32,721 nucleotides of DNA from Pseudobdellovibrio sp. (GTDB lineage: Bacteria; Bdellovibrionota; Bdellovibrionia; Bdellovibrionales; Bdellovibrionaceae), in NCBI GenBank assembly GCA_025449725.1, contig JANWIU010000021.1:1-32721 (forward strand), written 5' to 3'. The notes beneath the pieces are model-generated. The model was not told where the DNA came from. It did not search any database and worked only from the letters and a program-made list of their open reading frames with translations. The translations under genes and the position numbers were made by a program. Shown one piece after another: positions 14,646 to 22,274 of this stretch; position 1 is the first letter of the stretch; each line of letters starts with the position of its first letter.

Positions 14646-15085
14646 CGGTAGTCTTCGACCTCATCACCTTCTAAGCCAAATGAAACATCCCCATATTCAG
14701 ATTTGTGGGTTGAAATTTTAAAAGTTCCGTAAACCCAGATCGGAGCCCCGGGACGAGACTCCACTCCCTCTTTCATTTTTACATAAATCATTTGATTCGG
14801 TGGCGGAGGCGGCACGTGAATACAAGCTGTCGGCGTCGGCACCAGTAAAAATTCCGTAACTCGCGCCTGTTCATCTTCTAACGGAACCATGAATCCCGGA
14901 ATCTTCACAAGCTGACCATCAATTTTTTTCAACTCTTCAGGAGCCGTATTCGTTATGTAATCCATTTGATTCAACTGACGCCAGTCAATTTCAATTCCGG
15001 TACCGCCACCTTTACCTTTAAGCAGGTAAATACCCGCGCCTACAGCGCCAGAAAATACCAATAATGCGACTAGATCCCATTTCAT
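14642..15085 (-). CDS. DUF3299 protein, membrane-anchored periplasmic
   Basis: 147 residues. One N-terminal membrane helix (WDLVALLVFSGAVGAGIYLL), a Gly-rich linker, then a DUF3299 domain with the diagnostic stretch 'VKIPGFMVPLEDEQARVTEFLLVPTPTACIHVPPPPPNQMIYV' (61-103), where the single Cys-x-His before the proline run is conserved in the family as I remember it and could bind a metal. Function of DUF3299 is unknown. GGAG six bases before the ATG supports the start. First gene of an operon with LolD-like ATPase, FtsX-like permease and GreB; the stop overlaps the ATPase start. The likely role is a periplasmic accessory of the ABC system. Confidence 0.85.
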   Translation of the reverse strand: MKWDLVALLVFSGAVGAGIYLLKGKGGGTGIEIDWRQLNQMDYITNTAPEELKKIDGQLVKIPGFMVPLEDEQARVTEFLLVPTPTACIHVPPPPPNQMIYVKMKEGVESRPGAPIWVYGTFKISTHKSEYGDVSFGLEGDEVEDYR

Positions 15086-15164
15086 AACTGCTCCGGATAA
15101 TTCAACACAAAATACAACCCAAAAATTAGCACAAGTGCTTTGCCTTATGATGGATGGATAGGTT

Positions 15165-16418
15165 ATGCTTTACTTTCCTATGAGTAAATATCAAAGCGTA
15201 CGCGGCACACGTGATTTATTACCTGAACTTAAACAAACATTCCGCCTGATAGACGAAACCGCCTACAAAACAGCCAAAACTTATGGCTTTAAAGAAATTG
15301 AAACCCCTATTTTTGAATTTTCTGACGTTTTTCACCGTTCATTAGGGGAAACCTCAGATGCCGTCAGCAAAGAAACCTACACTTTTACCGACCGCGGAGG
15401 TGATTCCATTACTCTCCGCCCGGAGGGCACCGCAGGTGTTGTGCGTTCGTTTATCAGTGAAGGTTTAGCTCAGCATGTACCGTTGAAACTTTATTACTAC
15501 GGTCCGATGTTTCGTTATGAACGTCCGCAAAAGGGCCGTTATCGTCAGTTTTATCAATTTGGTGTTGAAGTTCTGGGTCTTGAATCGGCACTTGCAGATG
15601 TAGAATGTCTGGATTTAGCGTGGTCGATCTTAAAAAATTTAAAATTATCAGAACGCTGTGTTCATGAGATCAACACCTTAGGGGATGTTGATTCCCGTAA
15701 TGCATACCGAGCAGCTTTGGTTAATTATCTGGCTCCCTTCAAGTCACAGTTGTCAGCTGATTCGCAGGTGCGTTTTGAAAAAAACCCGATGCGCATTCTC
15801 GATTCAAAAGATGAGGGCGATAAAAAAATTGTGGCCGGCGCACCTTTGATGGAAAATTATTTGAACGACACTTCAAAAAAATTCTTCAGCGATGTCTTAG
15901 CAGGTCTCGAAAAGCTGAAAATTCCTTATAAAATAAATTCAAAACTGGTACGCGGTCTTGATTACTACTGTCACACTGTTTTTGAATTTACCACATCAGA
16001 ACTGGGCGCACAGTCCGCCATTCTTTCTGGTGGCCGGTATGACGGGTTAACTGAAATGCTGGGCGGACCTAAAACCGCCGGTGTAGGCTGGGCGGCCGGA
16101 GTCGATCGCCTTGCAGATTTATGCGGTAACCAAATACAAGCCGCTTCAGAGCCGCCTATTTCAGTCATTGCATTGGGTGAAAAAGCGTTGGCTGAGGCCG
16201 TACAAATTGCCGGTTGCTTAAGAAGCCGCGGAATCTACAGCGAAGTTTTTTTGACCGGAAATTTCAAAAAGAAGCTCGAAAAAGCCAACAAACTTGGAAC
16301 AAAGAAAGCTATTTTGATATTTGAACAAGAGAACGGCTCTTTCGAACTCAAATTAAAAAATTTCGAAACTGGCGAAGAAAAAGTCATTACTCCCGATGAC
16401 ATCGGCCTTCTCAAGTAA
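15165..16418 (+). CDS. hisS: Histidyl-tRNA synthetase
   Basis: 417 residues (412 if the in-frame ATG at 15180 is used; the first ATG has GGATAGG in front of it, the second has no Shine-Dalgarno). Class II synthetase motifs: N-terminal 'VRGTRDLLPE', motif 1 region 'GFKEIETPIFEFSDVF', 'LRPEGTAGVVR', motif 2 'MFRYERPQKGRYRQFYQFGVEVLG', the His-specific 'LVRGLDYYCHTVFEF', and motif 3 'GGRYDGL...GVGWAAGVDRL'. The C-terminal anticodon-binding domain starts near residue 327 (PISVIALGEKALAEAVQIAGCLR). It charges tRNA-His in the cytoplasm. An AGCACAAGTGCT palindrome at 15128-15139 lies in the short region shared with the divergent DUF3299 operon. Confidence 0.97.
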   Translation: MLYFPMSKYQSVRGTRDLLPELKQTFRLIDETAYKTAKTYGFKEIETPIFEFSDVFHRSLGETSDAVSKETYTFTDRGGDSITLRPEGTAGVVRSFISEGLAQHVPLKLYYYGPMFRYERPQKGRYRQFYQFGVEVLGLESALADVECLDLAWSILKNLKLSERCVHEINTLGDVDSRNAYRAALVNYLAPFKSQLSADSQVRFEKNPMRILDSKDEGDKKIVAGAPLMENYLNDTSKKFFSDVLAGLEKLKIPYKINSKLVRGLDYYCHTVFEFTTSELGAQSAILSGGRYDGLTEMLGGPKTAGVGWAAGVDRLADLCGNQIQAASEPPISVIALGEKALAEAVQIAGCLRSRGIYSEVFLTGNFKKKLEKANKLGTKKAILIFEQENGSFELKLKNFETGEEKVITPDDIGLLK

Positions 16419-16474
16419 AATCCCCCGCAAATTTAAATCCTAATTTACATTGAGTAAAACTTTTGGATACCAGG

Positions 16475-16604
16475 CGCACTCTTTGCCCGATGTTGGGCGT
16501 CGGCACGATGCATTTAATTATAAAGTTCCGACTTTTGCTCGCAACATTTCAGAATCCGGATTTGTCACTCTGTACCGACACCTAACATCGGGAAGAAAGG
16601 TGCG
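16475..16604. repeat. Long imperfect inverted repeat, about 130 bases (MITE-like element or structured RNA)
   Basis: Left arm 16475-16506 begins CGCACTCTTTGCCCGATG; right arm 16572-16604, read in reverse complement, begins CGCACCTTTCTTCCCGATG. After a small misalignment in the T-rich part, the arms pair over CCCGATGTT-GGGCGTCGG against its partner with one mismatch and one G-U pair, and close with CGCAC/GTGCG at the outer ends. The loop is 65 bases. It sits between the convergent genes hisS and the hydrolase gene. There is no T-run after it, so it is not an ordinary terminator. I see no target-site duplication. Confidence 0.6.
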
Positions 16605-16674
16605 AAGCATGATCTATACAAGCGCTAAAGATGATGAACTCAAAGAAGGTATAAGCCCAACCGCTTTGAAAAAC

Positions 16675-17454
16675 CTATTTATTTACTTCAGCTAAAAATT
16701 CTTTCATTGCAACAAATGATCTTTTATCAGCCAGTTCATTATAAGCAGCACCTTTTGACGGATCATTTCCCGCTTCTTTTTCAGTAAACGCATGAACTGC
16801 ACCGCTGTAGGCAGTAAATTCATAATTTACTTTTGCGTCGTTCATTTCTTTTTGAAACTGCGCCACTTCCGCCGGTGGAACATTCGGATCAACCGCTCCG
16901 TGCAAAACTAAAACACGACTTTTAATGTTCTTTGCATCGTCCGGAGAAACAGAAGATAAACCACCATGGAAGCTGATGACGCCCTTTAGATCCAATCCTT
17001 GCTTAGCCATTTCAAGTGCGGCCGTACCGCCGAAGCAATAACCCATTGCTGAAATTTTTGAAGCGTCCACATGTTTGTCTGCGGCCAAAAATTTATAAGC
17101 AGCTACACCTCTTGAACGCATTTCTTTACGGTCACCGGCTTTAAACTTCCCGGCCAGGCCCCCCGCTTCTTTATTATCTTTCGGACGCACACCTTTTCCG
17201 TAAATGTCTGCAGCCAAAGCCACGTATCCCATTTGCGCTAGCTGTTCGGCGCGCATTTTGACATAGTCATTTACGCCCTTCCAGTTATGCACAACCACCA
17301 CTCCCGGAAGCTTTTTGTTTTTTGCCAAAGCGTCGTCATAGACTAAAACGCCTTCCAAAATACTTTCGCCATCTTTGTATTCAACGACTTCAGATTTAAT
17401 TTTTGCCAAAGCGATAGTACCCGCTAACAATAGAACTGAGAAAACCAGTTTCAT
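16675..17454 (-). CDS. Secreted dienelactone hydrolase-family protein
   Basis: 259 residues with signal peptide MKLVFSVLLLAGTIALA and GGAG six bases before the ATG. Alpha/beta-hydrolase of the DLH type: 'PGVVVVHNWKGVNDYVKMRAEQLAQMGYVALAADIYGKG' is the family opening, the nucleophile elbow is GYCFGG with Cys140 in place of Ser, and the acid and base are Asp189 (HGAVDPNVP) and His221 (SGAVHAFT). The Cys nucleophile is the hallmark of dienelactone hydrolases. Most DLH proteins are cytoplasmic; this one is exported, as are many uncharacterised bacterial homologues. Substrate unknown, an ester or lactone. Followed by nothing on its strand before the inverted repeat. Confidence 0.88.
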   Translation of the reverse strand: MKLVFSVLLLAGTIALAKIKSEVVEYKDGESILEGVLVYDDALAKNKKLPGVVVVHNWKGVNDYVKMRAEQLAQMGYVALAADIYGKGVRPKDNKEAGGLAGKFKAGDRKEMRSRGVAAYKFLAADKHVDASKISAMGYCFGGTAALEMAKQGLDLKGVISFHGGLSSVSPDDAKNIKSRVLVLHGAVDPNVPPAEVAQFQKEMNDAKVNYEFTAYSGAVHAFTEKEAGNDPSKGAAYNELADKRSFVAMKEFLAEVNK

Positions 17455-17477
17455 AAAATCTCCAAATGTTTTAGTAA

Positions 17478-18569
17478 CTATTTTACGCGTGAAGAAACAT
17501 TACCGCCTTCGTCACGTTGCCAGCCATGAACCGTTTGTGACTGAGTTCGAGACCAGAAAATCATCAGCAATAAACCTGCCACAAACATTCCGATACTCAA
17601 CCATTGACCTCGTGTTAAATCAAAAAGTTGATACCCGATTTGTAAATCCGGTTGTCTGAATTGTTCATTGAAGATTCGTGACGCCGCGTAGACCATCCCG
17701 AACGTCGCAGCCACCATGCCCGGCCTTCTGGATTTGCGAGCCATAAAAAATAACACAACGAACGAAAACAACCCTTCACTTAAACAAGCCAACAATTGTG
17801 ACGGGTAACGTCCATCCAATAAAGGTGCGATAGCTTCCTTAACACCGGAGTTGCCGTTTTGAATTTCGTGAGTGATGCGCACTAGCACCGAATACATCTG
17901 ATCCCCGACGGAAGAATCCGTACGATAGCGCGATACCAATTCGCCCCATCGTGCACTGTCAACACCCAGTTTTTCTACAACAGGAACCAGGCCAGCTAAC
18001 CGACCCGGTTCGTATGATGGCCAATTCAGAATATCAGACGGAAACTTTACAGCATATTCAAAATTCTCAGGAGCAATACGGCCCACTAATTCGCCGTTAA
18101 TAAAATTAGCGATGCGTCCGAAAAAGAAACCGATCGGCCCTGTGATCGCTGCAAGGTCAAGAAGGTAAGCGTAACTGATTCCGTGTTTCGCCGCGAACAG
18201 AATACAAGCGACAATCACACCGAGAACGCCACCATGACTGGCCATTCCACCTTCGTTTACAGCCAGAACTTTCCAAAATGGCATACTCGAAGAAAAGCTG
18301 ATAAAAAGCTTCGGATCATAAAAAATGCAGTAACCTAAACGTCCGCCGGCCAATACACCCACCGCAGCGTAAGTAATAAAGTCTCCGACCATTTCATGGG
18401 TTAAGCCTGCGCGCTGACGCTTGGCCAACCAGACAATCAAGTGATAGGCGCAGATAAAGCCCAATAGATAAGAAAACCCGTACCATCTGAATCCAAATTG
18501 ATCCCCCCATAATGAATTTGCAGGGAATTTAAAAATAAATGGGCTTAAATCATGAACATATGCAGACAT
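17478..18569 (-). CDS. lgt: Prolipoprotein diacylglyceryl transferase with enlarged periplasmic region
   Basis: 363 residues against about 290 in E. coli. Lgt transfers diacylglycerol to the lipobox Cys of prolipoproteins in the inner membrane. Key residues align: His112 (MASHGG), the signature GRIANFINGELVGR at 151-164 (Arg152, Asn155, Gly163 matching E. coli R143, N146, G154), 'RYPSQL' at 254-259 and Arg305 (FRQPDLQIG, matching R239). Seven membrane segments are visible. The stretch between signature and RYPSQL is about 90 residues rather than about 40, so roughly 50 extra residues (about 195-250, helical, ending NGNSGVKEAIAPLL) are inserted in the periplasmic head. AGGAG precedes the ATG. 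Starts divergently from menB. Confidence 0.95.
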   Translation of the reverse strand: MSAYVHDLSPFIFKFPANSLWGDQFGFRWYGFSYLLGFICAYHLIVWLAKRQRAGLTHEMVGDFITYAAVGVLAGGRLGYCIFYDPKLFISFSSSMPFWKVLAVNEGGMASHGGVLGVIVACILFAAKHGISYAYLLDLAAITGPIGFFFGRIANFINGELVGRIAPENFEYAVKFPSDILNWPSYEPGRLAGLVPVVEKLGVDSARWGELVSRYRTDSSVGDQMYSVLVRITHEIQNGNSGVKEAIAPLLDGRYPSQLLACLSEGLFSFVVLFFMARKSRRPGMVAATFGMVYAASRIFNEQFRQPDLQIGYQLFDLTRGQWLSIGMFVAGLLLMIFWSRTQSQTVHGWQRDEGGNVSSRVK

Positions 18570-18643
18570 AACAGCTCCTGAAAACGTCTTAAAACCATAT
18601 CTTTACTTGGCTAGAGATTTTGGTCAATGCTACAAGTATAAAA

Positions 18644-19576
18644 ATGAAAACAAAGAAAGTTTCTGAAATATTTAATCCTGAGCGTTGGACCGAAATTCCC
18701 GGTTTTAACTTTTCTGATATCACCTATCACCGTGCTGTAGATCAAGGAACTGTTAGGATCGCACTTAACCGCCCCGAAGTACGAAACGCATTCAGGCCCA
18801 AAACAGTAGATGAACTTTCAATTGCTTTTGAACATGCCCGCATCAGTGCTGACGTTGGCGTTGTATTGTTAACCGGTAATGGTCCTTCACCAAAAGACGG
18901 CGGCTGGGCCTTTTGCTCAGGCGGTGATCAACGAATCCGCGGAAAAGACGGTTACAAGTATGAAGGTCAGGATAGTAACGGCACCGGTCTCAGCGAACAA
19001 AACAAAGTGGACCTCGCAAAACAGGGCCGCTTACACATTTTAGAAGTTCAGCGGCAGATTCGTTTTATGCCGAAAGTGGTCATGGCCGTAGTGCCTGGAT
19101 GGGCTGTCGGCGGAGGCCATTCTTTACACGTTATTTGCGATATGACGATTGCATCGAAAGAACATGCGATCTTTAAACAAACCGATCCGGACGTTGCCAG
19201 CTTTGATTCCGGTTACGGCTCTGCCTATCTTGCAAGACAAGTCGGTCAAAAGAAAGCTCGCGAAATTTTCTTTTTAGGACGCGACTACAGCGCTGAAACC
19301 GCTTACCAAATGGGAATGGTAAACGAAGTCGTTCCTCATGCAGATTTAGAAAATGTTGCACTTGAGTGGGCCGCAGAAATGAATAAAAAATCTCCAACAG
19401 CCATGCGTATGTTAAAGTACGGATTCAATTTAATTGATGACGGCCTTGTAGGCCAACAGTTGTTCGCAGGCGAAGCGACACGCTTGGCATACGGTACAGA
19501 AGAAGCTCAAGAAGGCCGCGATTCATTTGTACAAAAACGCCCTAAGAATTTTTCAAAGTTTCCTTGGCAGTATTAG
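18644..19576 (+). CDS. menB: 1,4-dihydroxy-2-naphthoyl-CoA synthase
   Basis: 310 residues from the ATG at 18644; an in-frame TTG at 18620 is less likely. Crotonase fold. Ring closure of succinylbenzoyl-CoA in menaquinone synthesis. MenB-specific features: 'WAFCSGGDQRIRG', 'MAVVPGWAVGGGHSLHVICDMTIAS' (oxyanion hole), the active-site 'DPDVASFDSGYGSAYLARQVGQKKAREIFFLGR', and the C-terminal 'EAQEGRDSFVQKRPKNFSKFPWQY', near-identical in MenB proteins. No other men gene is next to it. There is no Shine-Dalgarno, and TTGGCT (18607-18612) with TACAAG (18631-18636) would place the transcript start at the ATG, so a leaderless message is possible. Confidence 0.95.
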   Translation: MKTKKVSEIFNPERWTEIPGFNFSDITYHRAVDQGTVRIALNRPEVRNAFRPKTVDELSIAFEHARISADVGVVLLTGNGPSPKDGGWAFCSGGDQRIRGKDGYKYEGQDSNGTGLSEQNKVDLAKQGRLHILEVQRQIRFMPKVVMAVVPGWAVGGGHSLHVICDMTIASKEHAIFKQTDPDVASFDSGYGSAYLARQVGQKKAREIFFLGRDYSAETAYQMGMVNEVVPHADLENVALEWAAEMNKKSPTAMRMLKYGFNLIDDGLVGQQLFAGEATRLAYGTEEAQEGRDSFVQKRPKNFSKFPWQY

Positions 19577-19593
19577 TTTTTTTCTAAAAACTA
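19574..19593. terminator. Bidirectional AT-rich hairpin containing both stop codons
   Basis: TAGTTTTT (19574-19581) and AAAAACTA (19586-19593) form a perfect 8-base stem with TTCT loop. The first TAG is the stop of menB and the last CTA is the TAG stop of the facing barrel gene. The T and A runs inside the stem could serve as U-tracts in both directions, though the stem is weak. Confidence 0.45.
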
Positions 19594-20352
19594 AAAATAG
19601 AATTTAAGACCGACTCTCGAACCTTTTCGCTCAAGATTGGTCTCGACACCGTTAAGTTTTGAATTCTGGCGTTCTTGATAAAGGTCGCCGAAGATACGCA
19701 TCAATCCATATTCAACAAATAAACCGTACGTAAACTCGTCCGACGTTGTGTCCCCGTAAAAGCTTTCGTTCACCGGAGAAAAAGCGCGGTAGTTTCCTTG
19801 AATGCCGAAGTACTTCATCAGGTAAAGCTGGAGCGTGATTGCCGGAAAGGGCTGATTCAGCCGGTAACTGCCATCCGTGGCAGTACGGGTTCTTAGCCCA
19901 TAATGTAAAGTTAAGTGCGATCCCTGCACTGTATTTCCGAAGAGTCGAAGATTAAAAATTCCAGTCACATCATTGAAGCCTTCTTCATTATTATTAGCGT
20001 GCTCCAATGTTAAACCGATAAACGTTGCGTAGGCAGACACCTCGCCAAAGTAGGTGTTCTTAGAGGCCGATGTCGTTGTACCACTGGTGGTCGCATCTGC
20101 AGTGTATCCTTGCAGGGCTCCGCCGATTACAAATTCATATGGCGTCGGAGTATTGATCGACAACCACATATCCATAAGGGCACGACGGTCTTTGTTTTCA
20201 AGCCACTCCTGTAGCGTAAATCGTTTTGATTCCCTTGCTGCCGCACTTGACGAAAGCAACCACGGCCGAGAGCTGCCGCTGTTCGAAGTCTGAGCCTCTT
20301 CTGTGTAAGAGAGGAGTCCGGTCAGAAATACGAAAAAAATTATTTTTTTCAT
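19591..20352 (-). CDS. Predicted outer-membrane beta-barrel protein
   Basis: 253 residues. Signal peptide MKKIIFFVFLTGLLSYTEEAQ, a Ser-rich N-terminal segment, then amphipathic beta strands with alternating aromatic and polar residues from about residue 70 ('PYEFVIGGALQGYTA', 'YFGEVSAYATFIGLTLEHAN', 'GIFNLRLFGNTVQGSHLTLHYGLRTRT', 'FTYGLFVEYGLMRIFGDLYQE') and a final strand ending GLKFYF. A terminal Phe after such a strand is the signal for insertion by the BAM machinery. Estimated 8-10 strands. Related in style, not obviously in sequence, to the barrel at 22275-22922. Function unknown. Confidence 0.72.
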   Translation of the reverse strand: MKKIIFFVFLTGLLSYTEEAQTSNSGSSRPWLLSSSAAARESKRFTLQEWLENKDRRALMDMWLSINTPTPYEFVIGGALQGYTADATTSGTTTSASKNTYFGEVSAYATFIGLTLEHANNNEEGFNDVTGIFNLRLFGNTVQGSHLTLHYGLRTRTATDGSYRLNQPFPAITLQLYLMKYFGIQGNYRAFSPVNESFYGDTTSDEFTYGLFVEYGLMRIFGDLYQERQNSKLNGVETNLERKGSRVGLKFYF

Positions 20353-20463
20353 TCTTCTAGTTTAGCATCTAATTTTCTGATGAATTGAAAAAGCAAGGTG
20401 GCGTCTCATATTGGTAAAAAGCTGTTGCTTTTAAGCTGCCGCACACCTTAAGTGAAATAAAAA

Positions 20464-20490
20464 CGGCGAATTCATAGTCGGAATTCGCCG
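20464..20490 (-). terminator. Rho-independent terminator for the gene at 20520-20921
   Basis: Perfect 10-base stem CGGCGAATTC / GAATTCGCCG with a 7-base loop, followed on the minus strand by TTTTTATTTC. It lies 30 bases after the stop of the small secreted protein gene. Confidence 0.92.
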
Positions 20491-20519
20491 CAATCAAGAA
20501 TGGAAATTTTCTGTGAAGA

Positions 20520-20921
20520 CTACTTAGAATCCGTATCTTCACTGGCTTTTAAAAAATTAGAAGAGCATCCGCCCCAGCCACTGTTAGCCATACCTGCCAT
20601 GCCTTTGTCTTGCACTTCGTACGGATAATTGCGGTCACTCATTCCGTCTGAACCTTTGTTGTTCAAAGAAATTTTCTGTAAAACGGATCCGTCTTTGGCA
20701 ACCAGTTCAAATTCACCTGCAGCTTTGATTTGGAAAGACACGTTTTTAACGACAGTTAATTCCGGTTTATCATCGCCCGTGAATGCACTGTAAGTTAAAG
20801 TCTGCTGAGCCATGCTGTAAGTTGAATCGATAAACGGCTCAGTGAAAACACACTTGATAATGTCAGCCTGAGAAGCGGTAGCAATTAAAGTTATGGCAGC
20901 AAAGCCTAAAATATTGTTCAT
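20520..20921 (-). CDS. Small secreted protein of unknown function
   Basis: 133 residues. Signal peptide MNNILGFAAITLIATASQA, then a domain beginning DIIKCVFTEPFIDSTYSMAQQTLTYS and ending in a Cys pair region (WGGCSSNF). Two Cys (about 24 and 121) could form a disulfide linking the ends. The middle is beta-rich ('PELTVVKNVSFQIKAAGEFELVAKDGSVLQKISL'). GGAG precedes the ATG. It has its own transcription unit: a perfect TATAAT on the minus strand (21020-21025) upstream, a leader of roughly 90 bases with a hairpin, and a strong terminator. The family is not one I recognise; the well-defined unit suggests good expression. Confidence 0.7.
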   Translation of the reverse strand: MNNILGFAAITLIATASQADIIKCVFTEPFIDSTYSMAQQTLTYSAFTGDDKPELTVVKNVSFQIKAAGEFELVAKDGSVLQKISLNNKGSDGMSDRNYPYEVQDKGMAGMANSGWGGCSSNFLKASEDTDSK

Positions 20922-20936
20922 TTTTTCTCCAGTTTG

Positions 20937-20967
20937 TTACTTTCGCAAAAAGTTTGGCAGAAAGTAA
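20937..20967 (-). promoter_or_regulatory. Hairpin in the 5' leader of the small secreted protein gene
   Basis: TTACTTTC (20937-20944) and GAAAGTAA (20960-20967) form a perfect 8-base stem with a 15-base loop, ending 7 bases upstream of the GGAG Shine-Dalgarno (20927-20930). It does not bury the ribosome site. Possible mRNA-stabilising or regulatory structure. Confidence 0.4.
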
Positions 20968-21019
20968 GCCAACTCCTCCCGACTGTAAACTGTCAGAATT
21001 CTGTACACACATCTTTACA

Positions 21020-21025
21020 ATTATA
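21020..21025 (-). promoter_or_regulatory. Candidate -10 box (TATAAT) for the gene at 20520-20921
   Basis: A perfect TATAAT on the minus strand in the 134-base gap. No convincing -35 hexamer accompanies it. It implies an untranslated leader of about 90 bases. Confidence 0.4.
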
Positions 21026-21055
21026 GGAAATAATTACATAGGAATCAGAGTGACT

Positions 21056-22261
21056 TTAGATTTTTGCCAACAAGGCTGCGTAAAACCCGTCGAATCCGTC
21101 TAAATGCGGCCACACACGCAGTTCTTTTTGAAGCTGCCAGCCTTTGCCCGCTTCAGAATTTAAAAACCACTTAATCTGCTCTTCGTTTTCACGGTGCAAA
21201 ATACTGCAGGTGGCGTAAACCATCAGCCCGCCCTTTTTACACATCTTCGAATAGCTAGAAATAATTTCTTTTTGCAAATCCATCAAACGGGAAATCTCTT
21301 CGTTGCTCAGCTTCCACTTTGTATCCGGATTTCTTCTGATGACTCCCAAACCAGAGCAAGGAACATCCAACAGTACCCGATCAAAAGATTCTTCCATGCG
21401 CTTTACTGTCTTACTGGAATCAATCACTCGAGTTTCAATAATGTCGACACCGTCTCGGGCCGCACGGGTCTTCAACTCTTTTAATTTCCATTCATGAATA
21501 TCCATGGAAATAATTTTGCCTTTGTTCTTCATCATCGCCGCCAAGTGCAGCGATTTACCACCGGCACCGGCGCAGGCATCAGCTACTCGCAGGCCGGGCT
21601 TTACATCTAACAGCGGCGCCACCAACTGCGAAGCTGCATCTTGAACTTCGAACAATCCTTTTCTAAAGGCCTGAGTGATAAATACATTTTTTCTTTTATC
21701 TAATTTTACACATGAAGACAGATCGAATTTTTTAGAAAATACTTTCGCAGCCTGAATATCTTCTTTCGCCAAATCTGCCACCAGGTGTTCGGCATCCGTC
21801 TTCAAAGTATTCGCACGTAAAAAAACTTCTGCAGGCGCATTCAGCGCATTCATAATTGGTGACCAGTCCTGCCCGAATTCTTCTTGCCCCAGTTTATGAA
21901 GCCAGTCAGGAAATGAATTCGCTACTTCAGGAGGCTTTTCCGAGCTGTTTCTTTTCTTTAATAAATTTAAATCCAGATGATCAAACTCTTCCCAATCAGG
22001 AAGCTCATTCATCGTTTGGTACAGATACGCACCAATAAGATCCCACGAAGATTCCCCGTCGGCTACAAATTCCAGACGGCGCTTGTGACGAACAATCTCA
22101 TATACCGTTTCGGCAAAGAACCGGCGGTCTCTGGCTCCCCATTTTCGATTGGCTTTAAAACATTTTTCAATAACTTTATCTGCATACTTACCGCCGACAA
22201 AAATTTCGTCCAATGCGAGACTGATTTCTCTAACTAAATGAAGATGAAGAGGAACGGCCAA
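21056..22261 (-). CDS. RsmB/NOP2-family rRNA (cytosine-5)-methyltransferase
   Basis: 401 residues from a TTG at 22261. I chose this start because AGGA lies six bases before it and it avoids the 41-base overlap with the upstream gene that the longer frame (to 22315) requires; the extra residues there encode nothing family-like. An N-terminal NusB-like helical region ('ANRKWGARDRRFFAETVYEIVRHKRRLEF') is followed by the methyltransferase domain: SAM motif 'VADACAGAGGKSLHLA' (about 226-241), motif IV 'LLDVPCSGLGVIRRNPDTKW' with Cys302, and motif VI 'VYATCSILHRENEEQI' with Cys352, the nucleophile. The layout matches RsmB (16S rRNA m5C967), but a paralogue with another target is possible. Confidence 0.85.
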   Translation of the reverse strand: MAVPLHLHLVREISLALDEIFVGGKYADKVIEKCFKANRKWGARDRRFFAETVYEIVRHKRRLEFVADGESSWDLIGAYLYQTMNELPDWEEFDHLDLNLLKKRNSSEKPPEVANSFPDWLHKLGQEEFGQDWSPIMNALNAPAEVFLRANTLKTDAEHLVADLAKEDIQAAKVFSKKFDLSSCVKLDKRKNVFITQAFRKGLFEVQDAASQLVAPLLDVKPGLRVADACAGAGGKSLHLAAMMKNKGKIISMDIHEWKLKELKTRAARDGVDIIETRVIDSSKTVKRMEESFDRVLLDVPCSGLGVIRRNPDTKWKLSNEEISRLMDLQKEIISSYSKMCKKGGLMVYATCSILHRENEEQIKWFLNSEAGKGWQLQKELRVWPHLDGFDGFYAALLAKI

Positions 22262-22274
22262 GAATATTCCTAAC

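Noticed and set aside
16450..16695. 81-codon plus-strand frame after hisS
   Set aside because: It starts at TTG without a ribosome site, runs through both arms of the inverted repeat, and ends inside the hydrolase gene. The product resembles no protein; the repeat explains the sequence better.
20396..20451. AAGGTG/CACCTT stem with inner AAAAGC-TGTT-GCTTTT as a riboswitch
   Set aside because: The pairings are short and match no riboswitch class I know; possible leader structure only.
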